The notes under the pieces were generated by a model. It worked only from the letters and a program-made list of their open reading frames with translations, was not told where the DNA came from and did not search any database. From Nitrospinota bacterium (GTDB lineage: Bacteria > Nitrospinota_A > JADGAW01), in NCBI GenBank assembly GCA_015231815.1, contig JADGAW010000153.1, positions 1 through 5,662 of the forward strand: a DNA stretch of 5,662 bases, given 5' to 3'. Positions 1 through 5,662 of the stretch are shown here, one piece after another. Numbering within the stretch: the stretch's first letter is position 1; every line of letters starts with the position of its first letter. A program made the translations under genes and the position numbers.

Positions 1-1
1 C

Positions 2-2659
2 GGTATATTTTTTCTCTTTTTGGGAGCTTTCGCAGCAATTCTTCCAAGCCTTATTGATTTAAATAACTATAAAAAACAAATTGCCGAAGCGGTAAAAAAA
101 CAAACCGGAAGAGATATTGTGATTGATGGTGATATTAAACTTACGGTTTTTCCGTGGGTCGGTGCCAATATCGGAAAAGTAAGTTTAAGTAACGCTTCAG
201 GTTTTGGAAATGAGTCGTTTCTTGCTCTGGAAAGTGCAAGTGTTGCGGTAAAACTGATGCCGCTTATTGAAAAGAAAGTTGAAGTTAAAACAGTCACGGT
301 GAATGGATTAAATGTTAATCTTCAAAAGAATGCTCAAGGAGTTGGAAACTGGGAAGACCTGATAGTTAAGGAAGAAAAAAAGGAAACTCCAGCAAAGGAT
401 AGTCCAGCGAAGGATACTCCTGCTCAGGCAGCAGTGTTACCCCTTGCTTCCTTAACTATTGAAGGGGTAACTGTTGAGAACTCAAATGTCCGCTGGAAAG
501 ATGCATCAACGGGCATTGAAGCATCATTGCAAAATATTACGGTAAAAACCGGAGCTATTGTTAGTGGAGAACCGCTGGAATCAATGCTTTCCTTTGATTT
601 GGAAAGTAGCAATCCAAAGCTCAAGGGAAACGTCAAGCTCTCAACAAACGTACATTTTGATAAAAACTACAAGCCGGTAAAATTAACGGGAACCAACCTT
701 CAGAGTGATATGACCTTTCAGGACAATTCAACCGGAATGGTTGCTTCTGTTAAAAAAATAAATTTGGCAATTGAATCACTTGTTGAGGGAGAACCTGTTG
801 AGGTTGCTCTTTCCTTTTTATTGGAAAACAACAAGCCTGAGTTAGATGGTAATGTTTCTCTGAAAACAAAGGTTTTTCTCAAAGAAGATTTTTCTCTTGC
901 AAAGCTTACCGGAACCAATATTGAGAGTAACATGACCATGAAGGATAGTAAAACAGGGCTTGTTGCTTCAGTAAAAGATCTCGTATTAAAAACAGGTACT
1001 CTTGTTCCAGGAAAATCTGCTGACCTTAATCTCTCCTTTTCTGTTGCAAAGAATGCTCCAGAAATAAGTGGAAGTGTGAACCTTCAAACAAATGTTGACG
1101 TAAATGATGATTTTTCAATAATTAAAGTGACGGGAACTCAACTGAAAACCAATCTTGCTGGAGCAGGAATTCCCAGTGGAGGCGTTGCCCTCACGTTTCA
1201 GGCAAATGCAGCATTTAATAAGGCAAAACAGAGTTTATCTCTGAATAACCTAATGCTGGTAGCAAATGATTTAAAGGTTAGTGGAGAGGTAATGGGAACA
1301 GGTGTTCTTGATAAGCCAGCCTTTAGCGGAAAAGTTACTGTTGATGCCTTTAATCCAAAAGCCTTTATGAAGGCTTTTTCAATTCCGGCTCCTCAAACTG
1401 CTGATCCAAATGCCATGACGCATCTTGGCGTTATTACCAGCTTTGATGTTTCACAAACAAATGTAGCCTTAAACAATCTCTGGGCAAAGATTGACCAAAC
1501 AACGGTTCGGGGAAATGCTTCAGTAAAGAATTTTTCCAAGCCGTCAATTAACTATGACTTTCAAGTTGATACTATAGATGTTGATCGTTACCTGCCTCCT
1601 GTAAGTAAGACACAAGAAGCGAGTCAGACGTCTGGTGGAGCATCATCATCTTCGGATAAAGGAAAAAAAGATTCTCCTCTTGGGGCACTCTTCGGACTGA
1701 ATATACATGGAATGTTAAAGGTTGGTAGTGCTAAGGTGCAAAATATTACCCTTACCAATATTGTTTCAGGAGTTCAGGCAAAAGATGCTATCGTAAACTT
1801 AAACCCAATAAAGGCATCATTTTTTAAGGGGAACTATGATGGCAGTATTCGTATCAATGGTCAAAAAGGTACGCCTTTTACCGCAGTTTCAACAAGTATT
1901 AAGGGGATTAATATTGGCCAGGTGCTAAAAACCTTTGCTGAAACAGATGTATTAAACGGAACGGCAAATATTAATTCTGACCTTACTTTTACAGGACTTG
2001 AGGTTGACGAGATTAAAAAGAGTTTGGGTGGAAAAGGTGACTTTATTTTCCTGAACGGTTCAATAAAAGGATTTAATATTGCCGCCATGATTCGAAAGGC
2101 ACGTGAGGCAGTAACGTTACCGGGGAAAAGTGTGTCTGACACATTTAAAAACATTACCAAAGGTGATGTTGGAAGCATTCTTGGTGTTGCAAAAGGAGTT
2201 AAGGATATGGATTTTAAATCTGGTGATGCTGCTGAGCCAATGGATTTTACTGAACTCTCAGGAAGTGTAAATATTAACAAAGGTTTTGTTGTAAACCGTG
2301 ATCTGAAGATGAAGTCTCCCCTCCTACGTGTAACAGGAGAGGGGAGTACAAGTCTTACGACCGAAAAGATTGATTACCTTATTAATGCGACAGTTGTAGG
2401 AAGTCTTGAAGGGCAGGGTGGTAAGGATGATTTGACAGGTCTTACTGTTCCTATACAAATTACCGGAACCCATAAAAACATTAATCGAAATGTTGATTTG
2501 CTTGCTATTGGAAAATTTCTCTTGAAAAAACTTGGTGGACAGAATACTACCAACGGTAACACTCAGGAACCGATTGAAAAGACTATCATTAAAAAGGTAG
2601 CTCCACCGAAAGTACAACAACTTCTGGAAAAAATACCTCTTAAAGGTCTTTTTAATTAG
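2..2659 (+). CDS. AsmA family protein (5'-truncated by the window edge)
   Basis: Large envelope protein of the AsmA family, whose members are inner-membrane-anchored, mostly periplasmic, and implicated in outer-membrane lipid homeostasis. The frame is open to the left edge: residues GIFFLFLG precede the first possible start (TTG at 20), so the true start lies upstream and these residues belong to the N-terminal membrane anchor. Numbering from the TTG at 20 (879 residues): the family N-terminal block is at about 8-115 (NYKKQIAEAVKKQTGRDIVI, then a G-NWEDL motif at 109-114). A Lys/Glu/Pro/Ala linker follows at 116-138, three 74-residue repeats at 149-370, a Ser/Gly/Lys linker at 531-552, and the conserved C-terminal AsmA block at about 555-818 (FFKGNYDGSIRING, GSIKGFNIAAMIRKAR, SGSVNINKGFVV, PIQITGTHKNINRNVDL). 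It ends at TAG. The call is strong at family level; the lipid cargo cannot be inferred. It is convergent with the downstream methyltransferase gene. Confidence 0.93.
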   Translation, partial: GIFFLFLGAFAAILPSLIDLNNYKKQIAEAVKKQTGRDIVIDGDIKLTVFPWVGANIGKVSLSNASGFGNESFLALESASVAVKLMPLIEKKVEVKTVTVNGLNVNLQKNAQGVGNWEDLIVKEEKKETPAKDSPAKDTPAQAAVLPLASLTIEGVTVENSNVRWKDASTGIEASLQNITVKTGAIVSGEPLESMLSFDLESSNPKLKGNVKLSTNVHFDKNYKPVKLTGTNLQSDMTFQDNSTGMVASVKKINLAIESLVEGEPVEVALSFLLENNKPELDGNVSLKTKVFLKEDFSLAKLTGTNIESNMTMKDSKTGLVASVKDLVLKTGTLVPGKSADLNLSFSVAKNAPEISGSVNLQTNVDVNDDFSIIKVTGTQLKTNLAGAGIPSGGVALTFQANAAFNKAKQSLSLNNLMLVANDLKVSGEVMGTGVLDKPAFSGKVTVDAFNPKAFMKAFSIPAPQTADPNAMTHLGVITSFDVSQTNVALNNLWAKIDQTTVRGNASVKNFSKPSINYDFQVDTIDVDRYLPPVSKTQEASQTSGGASSSSDKGKKDSPLGALFGLNIHGMLKVGSAKVQNITLTNIVSGVQAKDAIVNLNPIKASFFKGNYDGSIRINGQKGTPFTAVSTSIKGINIGQVLKTFAETDVLNGTANINSDLTFTGLEVDEIKKSLGGKGDFIFLNGSIKGFNIAAMIRKAREAVTLPGKSVSDTFKNITKGDVGSILGVAKGVKDMDFKSGDAAEPMDFTELSGSVNINKGFVVNRDLKMKSPLLRVTGEGSTSLTTEKIDYLINATVVGSLEGQGGKDDLTGLTVPIQITGTHKNINRNVDLLAIGKFLLKKLGGQNTTNGNTQEPIEKTIIKKVAPPKVQQLLEKIPLKGLFN
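464..1129 (+). repeat. Three tandem 74-residue (222-bp) repeats inside the AsmA gene
   Basis: Protein units at residues 149-222, 223-296 and 297-370 (numbered from the TTG at 20) align without gaps at exactly 74 residues. My hand count gives 34/74 identities between units 2 and 3 and 29/74 between units 1 and 2. Landmarks recur in register: STGIEAS / STGMVAS / KTGLVAS, then LSF, then G-(N/S)-V-x-L, then K(L/V)TGT. The partial match VTGTQLKTNL at 370-379 starts a fourth copy, which runs into the family's usual 'L.G.(I)PSGG' segment. DNA identity is patchy (for example ggaacca at both 689 and 911), so the duplication is old. Family members usually carry one such segment, so this looks like a repeat expansion that lengthens the beta-rich periplasmic part. 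Confidence 0.85.
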
Positions 2660-2707
2660 ATAATGTTTATTGGGTGCAGAGGTCAAAGGCCACGACCAAA
2701 GATTTCT
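2660..2707. other. Short convergent intergenic gap, no clear terminator
   Basis: 48 bp separate the stop codons of asmA (plus) and the methyltransferase gene (minus). The only symmetry seen is GGTC/GACC at 2681-2684 and 2694-2697, a 4-bp stem with a 9-nt loop and no adjacent T run. A T run (2718-2723) lies just inside the methyltransferase coding end but has no good hairpin before it. Termination between these convergent genes is therefore not explained by a canonical intrinsic terminator. Confidence 0.5.
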
Positions 2708-3592
2708 TTACGAACTCTTTTTTATTGCTAGACACTTAATGGTATCTCCTCCTTTAATCAGCGTTAATAAACCATTGATAGCAGCTTTCACATACTTAAA
2801 GAATGAGTTTGTTTCTGTCTTTAACCGTAAACCCTCGTCACTGTGGGATATAGTTTGACGATTGACTTTTTGTTTAAAGAAAAATTGTTTCAGTCGAGTG
2901 GGACTTATTCCCGTACTCGTCATTTCAAGAATACCAAACCCATTTGTCTTAAGAAAATTTGTTAATGTTCGTTGGGTAAAGTAGTTTAAATGTTCCGGAT
3001 AAGCAATGCACTCCCAATTTTCCTTGAGTACAACTCTGGTAATAGAGTTAAAGTTTGGTGTTGTTATAAATAAAGCTCCATCACCTCTCGCTAATTCACC
3101 TATTTTAGTAAAATCTGCTTGAAGGTTCATTAAATGCTCAATGACCTCAACACATACAATAACGTCAAATTTATTCTGTGTTTTCTCTAGTTGACTGAGA
3201 GTCCCCTGAAAGGCATCGATTCCCTTGTCTTTGCATAAGGAGACAGCATCCTCATCAAATTCAATTCCTAAAACATCCCAACCTCTATTTTTTGCTTCAT
3301 ACAGAAAATGACCGCTTCCGCATCCAACTTCTAAAATCCGATTGTTTTTTCTATACCCTTCAAACATATCAAGCCATTCATGATAACGACCTATTGTAAT
3401 GGGTGAGATTTTTCTCTTACGGTCATAACCACGATAATTTTCTCTCAGTTCTTTTTCTGTTGGAATTTTTTTACAAAAGGTAAAGCCACATTCACGACAC
3501 TGAAGGAGTCCGGTTTTGGTGTAATCAGGTAAATTAAATATGTTTGTTGACCCACATAAAATGCAATGTATGTGAAACTGCTGCTCGTCCAT
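2708..3592 (-). CDS. Class I SAM-dependent methyltransferase with N-terminal zinc-ribbon-like module
   Basis: 294-residue cytoplasmic protein. Residues 10-35 form a CxxC-(18)-CxxC module (C10, C13, C32, C35), expected to bind one zinc. The Rossmann-type methyltransferase domain follows: SAM-binding motif I ILEVGCGSG at 86-94, the acidic ribose-binding position E111 in LGIEFDE, the FDVIVCVEVIEHL segment at 142-154 (motif IV/post-IV region), and FITTPN at 175-180. PEHLNYFT at 199-206 is typical of the Methyltransf_11/23-type enzymes, many of which act on nucleotide sugars, polysaccharide or quinone-like small molecules. The substrate here is unknown. There is no signal peptide. The ATG at 3592 is the only start that keeps the cysteine module, but it has no good Shine-Dalgarno: the upstream reads ACCCCCTTATAT, with AAGAG too far away. 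It lies 75 bp downstream of the secreted-protein gene on the same strand, so co-transcription is possible. Confidence 0.88.
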   Translation of the reverse strand: MDEQQFHIHCILCGSTNIFNLPDYTKTGLLQCRECGFTFCKKIPTEKELRENYRGYDRKRKISPITIGRYHEWLDMFEGYRKNNRILEVGCGSGHFLYEAKNRGWDVLGIEFDEDAVSLCKDKGIDAFQGTLSQLEKTQNKFDVIVCVEVIEHLMNLQADFTKIGELARGDGALFITTPNFNSITRVVLKENWECIAYPEHLNYFTQRTLTNFLKTNGFGILEMTSTGISPTRLKQFFFKQKVNRQTISHSDEGLRLKTETNSFFKYVKAAINGLLTLIKGGDTIKCLAIKKSS

Positions 3593-3620
3593 ATATAAGG
3601 GGGTTGTGTGCTCTTAATTG

Positions 3621-3642
3621 AAGGTTAAATCTCGTAAACCTT
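3621..3642 (-). repeat. Small inverted repeat between two minus-strand genes
   Basis: AAGGTT at 3621-3626 and AACCTT at 3637-3642 form a perfect 6-bp stem with a 10-nt loop in the 75-bp gap between the secreted-protein gene and the methyltransferase gene. In the minus-strand transcript it is not followed by a U tract (CAAUUAAGAG follows), so it is not a standard terminator. It could be a weak mRNA hairpin or chance in AT-rich DNA. Confidence 0.25.
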
Positions 3643-3667
3643 TTGAAAGTATGAGTGGTTTGACTCT

Positions 3668-4120
3668 TTATTTTGCGGCAGTTGAGAAATTAGTATTTCC
3701 GATGATTTTCATCATACATTTTCTGCTATTGATGGAGAGCCGTTCTTGTTCTTTGGGGAGCCACTGAGTAGAATTAAAAAACCATTCGTTGTGGTCTCCC
3801 AATGTAACCTGAGTGACCAGCCTGTATTCTTCATTTTTTGTTATTGTGGGTCTAATTACTACTTTTCTCTCAATTGTCCCAAAAAGAAAAAAGTAATCTT
3901 TGTTCATAACTGTTTTTTTGTAATCACATCGCTTATGCTTAATAGTCCATTCCTGACTAAAAAACCCTTCATTTTGTTGTGAACAGAGGGCTTTGTAATC
4001 GCTCCATACCTTTTCGAAATCACATTCTTTTGCAAAACTTTTATTGGGGAAAATTACCAGTGAACATGCTAAACAAAAAACATATATGATGCTATGTATG
4101 CTTCTATCGTTCCATCTCAT
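3668..4120 (-). CDS. Secreted protein of unknown function, 150 residues
   Basis: I do not recognise the family. The start is the ATG at 4120, because GGAGG lies 5 nt upstream of it. A TTG at 4132 would add four residues, but that TTG overlaps the ribosome binding site and is not the likely start. Residues 1-30 are a Sec signal peptide: charged N-terminus, hydrophobic core IIYVFCLACSLVIF at 11-24, and a probable signal peptidase I site after SFA (28-30). C19 is preceded by CLA, which does not fit a lipobox, so a lipoprotein is unlikely. The mature part is about 120 residues with four cysteines (33, 46, 65, 135), an even number that would allow two disulfides in the periplasm. It is rich in Lys and aromatic residues, has no further membrane segment, and has predicted beta-type stretches (YFFLFGTIERKVVIR, YRLVTQVTL). 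It sits between an exported FGE/DUF1566 protein gene and a methyltransferase gene, all on the same strand. The gene call is good; the function is open. Confidence 0.8.
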   Translation of the reverse strand: MRWNDRSIHSIIYVFCLACSLVIFPNKSFAKECDFEKVWSDYKALCSQQNEGFFSQEWTIKHKRCDYKKTVMNKDYFFLFGTIERKVVIRPTITKNEEYRLVTQVTLGDHNEWFFNSTQWLPKEQERLSINSRKCMMKIIGNTNFSTAAK

Positions 4121-4125
4121 TTCGA

Positions 4126-4130
4126 CCTCC
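4126..4130 (-). promoter_or_regulatory. Shine-Dalgarno GGAGG deciding the start of the secreted-protein gene
   Basis: On the minus strand the order is TTGGAGGTCGAAATG. GGAGG with a 5-nt spacer to the ATG at 4118-4120 is close to ideal and rules against the TTG at 4130-4132 as the start. Confidence 0.8.
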
Positions 4131-4156
4131 AATGTGATTGTTGTATGTTTAAAGTA

Positions 4157-4175
4157 AGGAAATTGCTCATTTCCT
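4157..4175. repeat. Inverted repeat A upstream of the secreted-protein gene
   Basis: AGGAAAT (4157-4163), loop TGCTC, ATTTCCT (4169-4175): a perfect 7-bp palindrome with a 5-nt centre. It lies 37 bp upstream of the secreted-protein start, in what would be the 5' untranslated region if the -10 at 4187-4192 is used. It could be an operator half-site pair or an mRNA hairpin. Confidence 0.4.
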
Positions 4176-4186
4176 GAATTTTCACT

Positions 4187-4192
4187 ATCATA
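4187..4192 (-). promoter_or_regulatory. Possible -10 box of the secreted-protein gene
   Basis: The minus strand reads TATGAT, 5 of 6 matches to TATAAT, 66 bp upstream of the ATG. No TTGACA-like -35 is present at 15-18 bp spacing; that position is occupied by inverted repeat B. In AT-rich DNA such boxes occur often by chance, so this is only a candidate. Confidence 0.22.
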
Positions 4193-4194
4193 TC

Positions 4195-4215
4195 AAAGAA
4201 TGTTGTTCATTCCTT
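4195..4215. repeat. Inverted repeat B, related to inverted repeat A
   Basis: AAAGAATG (4195-4202), loop TTGTT, CATTCCTT (4208-4215): 7 of 8 Watson-Crick pairs, and the eighth is a G-U wobble in the minus-strand transcript. One arm and the loop resemble repeat A: the 14-nt words at 4163-4176 and 4203-4216 agree at 11 of 14 positions without gaps, exactly 40 bp apart. Confidence 0.35.
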
Positions 4216-4454
4216 GTTTTTCTCAGGGTAAATTTGTTCTCACTTCACTTTTCTGAATAAGCCACGAATTCACAGTTATTCTATAAGTTCGCAAAGTCTT
4301 TTCCAATATGAAATGAGTCTAAATAAAATTGGTTTTCCAATGTTCATAGCCCTTCTTATTTTTCTTCAAATACTAAGAATTCCAAGAAGCAAATTAGTCC
4401 CGTCAATTACCAGATTCTACCTTCTATGTTTCAGTTTTTCAAATCCGGGTGGAC

Positions 4455-5662
4455 TTATTGAGTATCTCTTACGGCTCTTACACCTCGTAAACTACAAACA
4501 CCGACATTCCCATCAGAAACTGCACCGTTATAAAAATAAACTGTTTTAGCACAGCAATCGTTGACCTCCTCAGAGGTCCATTGTCGATACGTCATGCCTG
4601 AATTAAAAATTGCATCTATATGAACAACTCCGCCTTCCTGATCGATGTTTTTTTTTGGTTTTTCGTAGATTTCCAATAGTTCTTCAACTGTTGGCATACG
4701 CCAGTTTTTATAACCACCGGTTGAAAGATTTTCCACATAGGTTTTAGCCTCTTTCCAATTCAGACATTTTCCCAGGTCTGAGAAACTATCGCTTTTTGTC
4801 CACATTCGTTTTGTTTTAATATCTTTTACTGTCCCATTGCCATAATCAATAAATCGTTTATCTTTTGATTTCGTTACTTTCTTTGTTTTTGCTGGTTTTG
4901 CCTTTTTGGGCTTTTTCCCTTTATCAACTGCACAACGAAATCCATAATTATTGCTGGCATTTTCGGGCGTACTGAAATTATGAAACCAACTGAGAAGACT
5001 TTTGTCATTACTTTCCCATGAGCCACCCCGAAGCATGCGGAACTTTTTTTCCTTTCCATACCATCCGTTTACCCATTCCCAAACATTTCCTGCCATATTA
5101 AATGCACCATAGGGGGATTTTCCCTGTTCCATGCTGAAAACATCTTTTAAAATCTTTCCATTACTAAATCCTCGCCAGTTTTGTCCGTAGTTTGCCAGAT
5201 AAAAGGAGGGTGCATTTTCTCCCCAGGGGTATCTTCTCCCATCTTTTCCCCGAGCTGCTTTTTCCCATTCTTCATCTGTAGGAAGTCTTTTGCCCAACCA
5301 ACTACAGTAAGCGTAGGCGTTAAACCATGTTACATTTACCACAGGTTTATTTTCCATCTGATTTTTTGCTGTGAAAATATTTCCCTTTCTTGTAATTAAT
5401 GAGTTATTGCTTTTTGTATTGAATATCATTTCTCCCATTCCGGTTCTTGACTGTTTACTGTTGAGGAATTCTGCAAATTCTTTGTTCCTTACCTCATATT
5501 TATCTATGTAAAAAGCAGGGAGGGTGGTTTTTTGTTTTTTATATCCGTACAGAAAGTCTCCTGATGGAACTAAAACCATATTCTCAGGTGAGGATTCTCC
5601 AGAGGCAGATACAATTCCGCTGCTCATACAAATGAGGAAGAAAACAAAAACAAAACCTTTTT
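4455..5662 (-). CDS. Secreted FGE-sulfatase / DUF1566 two-domain protein (5' end beyond the window)
   Basis: Exported protein with two domains that adopt or resemble C-type-lectin-like folds. An ATG at 5627 would give 390 residues, but the frame stays open to the edge and adds KGFVFVFFLIC before it. This makes a signal peptide cleaved near VSA/SG, so the true start lies just outside. Numbered from that ATG: the FGE-sulfatase (SUMF1-like) domain is at about 17-234, with MVLVPSGDF, GKRLPTDEEWEKAARG (112-127), YPWGEN (133-138), GNVWEW (180-185), LRGGSW (199-204) and GFRCA (229-233). A linker very rich in lysine is at 235-258. The DUF1566/Lcl_C domain is at about 259-387, with GNGTVKDIKTKRMW (263-276), NWRMPTVEELLEI (308-320) and VRAVR near the end. 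True formylglycine-generating enzymes carry two catalytic copper-binding cysteines after the GGS motif; here that stretch is GGSWESNDKSLLSW, with none. It is therefore more likely a binding or scaffold protein than a sulfatase activator, and no sulfatase gene is nearby. Confidence 0.9.
   Translation of the reverse strand, partial: KGFVFVFFLICMSSGIVSASGESSPENMVLVPSGDFLYGYKKQKTTLPAFYIDKYEVRNKEFAEFLNSKQSRTGMGEMIFNTKSNNSLITRKGNIFTAKNQMENKPVVNVTWFNAYAYCSWLGKRLPTDEEWEKAARGKDGRRYPWGENAPSFYLANYGQNWRGFSNGKILKDVFSMEQGKSPYGAFNMAGNVWEWVNGWYGKEKKFRMLRGGSWESNDKSLLSWFHNFSTPENASNNYGFRCAVDKGKKPKKAKPAKTKKVTKSKDKRFIDYGNGTVKDIKTKRMWTKSDSFSDLGKCLNWKEAKTYVENLSTGGYKNWRMPTVEELLEIYEKPKKNIDQEGGVVHIDAIFNSGMTYRQWTSEEVNDCCAKTVYFYNGAVSDGNVGVCSLRGVRAVRDTQ

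Larger units (their letters stand above)
4121..4454. other. Intergenic region of 334 bp
   Basis: AT-rich stretch between the FGE/DUF1566 gene stop and the secreted-protein gene start, both on the minus strand. It contains the ribosome binding site, a possible -10 box and two inverted repeats near the 4120 end. Further up, 4352-4389 shows nested CTTCTT...AAGAAG and TTCTT...AAGAA complementarity, which is weak and all A/T-rich. No intrinsic terminator is evident after the stop codon at 4455, and no credible gene was found. A 78-codon open frame on the plus strand (4313-4549) lacks a ribosome binding site and runs antisense into the FGE/DUF1566 coding end. Confidence 0.6.

Noticed and set aside
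1861..2280. 139-codon minus-strand open frame within the AsmA gene
   Set aside because: Antisense shadow of strongly conserved AsmA C-terminal coding sequence; no protein features of its own.
2324..2686. Minus-strand open frame over the AsmA 3' end
   Set aside because: Lies antisense to conserved AsmA sequence, with no recognisable domain or ribosome binding site.
2681..2697. Possible bidirectional terminator between the convergent genes
   Set aside because: Only a 4-bp stem with a 9-nt loop and no flanking T/A run; too weak to call.
3674..4120. Lipoprotein assignment for the secreted protein because of CLAC in its signal peptide
   Set aside because: The residue at -3 is Cys rather than Leu/Val/Ile, the cysteine lies within the hydrophobic core, and a good signal peptidase I site (SFA) follows.
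4130..4132. TTG as the start of the secreted-protein gene
   Set aside because: This TTG overlaps the GGAGG ribosome binding site, which serves the ATG at 4118-4120 at ideal spacing.
4352..4389. Nested CTTCTT/AAGAAG and TTCTT/AAGAA complementarity after the FGE/DUF1566 gene
   Set aside because: A/T-rich short stems with a 4x4 internal loop and no U tract on the transcript; likely chance.
4313..4549. 78-codon plus-strand open frame with hydrophobic residues
   Set aside because: No ribosome binding site, antisense overlap of about 95 bp with the FGE/DUF1566 coding end, and a hydrophobic composition expected from AT-rich non-coding DNA.
4455..5627. Possible diversity-generating retroelement target, since FGE-sulfatase and DUF1566 lectin-like domains are common variable-protein folds
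   Set aside because: No reverse transcriptase, no template repeat and no clear cluster of AAC-type variable codons at the C-terminal end are visible in the window. The Asn residues in the FGE end region (NASNNYGF) alone are not enough.

Overview
The window is low-GC, AT-rich Gram-negative chromosomal DNA. An AsmA-family envelope protein points to a two-membrane cell. A secreted protein that joins an FGE-sulfatase domain to a DUF1566/Lcl_C domain is a type I associate with environmental Gram-negatives such as delta-proteobacterial (Desulfobacterota-like) lineages; that taxonomic guess is low confidence. No rRNA, tRNA, CRISPR array, transposase or phage gene is visible.

Layout: (1) Positions 2-2659, plus strand: an AsmA-family protein whose first codons lie before the window; its central region holds three tandem 74-residue repeats. 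(2) A 48-bp gap separates it from three genes that all read on the minus strand, so asmA and the first of these are convergent. (3) 2708-3592 is a class I SAM-dependent methyltransferase with an N-terminal four-cysteine zinc-ribbon-like module. (4) 3668-4120 is a 150-residue secreted protein of unknown function; its start is fixed by a GGAGG ribosome binding site. (5) 4121-4454 is a 334-bp intergenic stretch with two small inverted repeats near a possible promoter. (6) 4455-5662 is a secreted two-domain protein (FGE-sulfatase fold, lysine-rich linker, DUF1566), open at the right window edge, where a signal peptide can be read.

How they may work together: three of the four genes encode envelope or exported products, and the methyltransferase resembles those that modify sugars or other small metabolites, often in surface-polysaccharide loci. 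No single pathway links them. The 150-residue protein gene and the methyltransferase gene are 75 bp apart on the same strand and could be co-transcribed. The FGE/DUF1566 gene is separated from them by 334 bp and is probably its own unit. I saw no convincing new defence, mobile or RNA-based system. The most notable points are the repeat expansion in AsmA, the loss of the catalytic cysteines in the FGE-like domain together with the DUF1566 fusion, the orphan secreted protein, and the paired repeats upstream of it.
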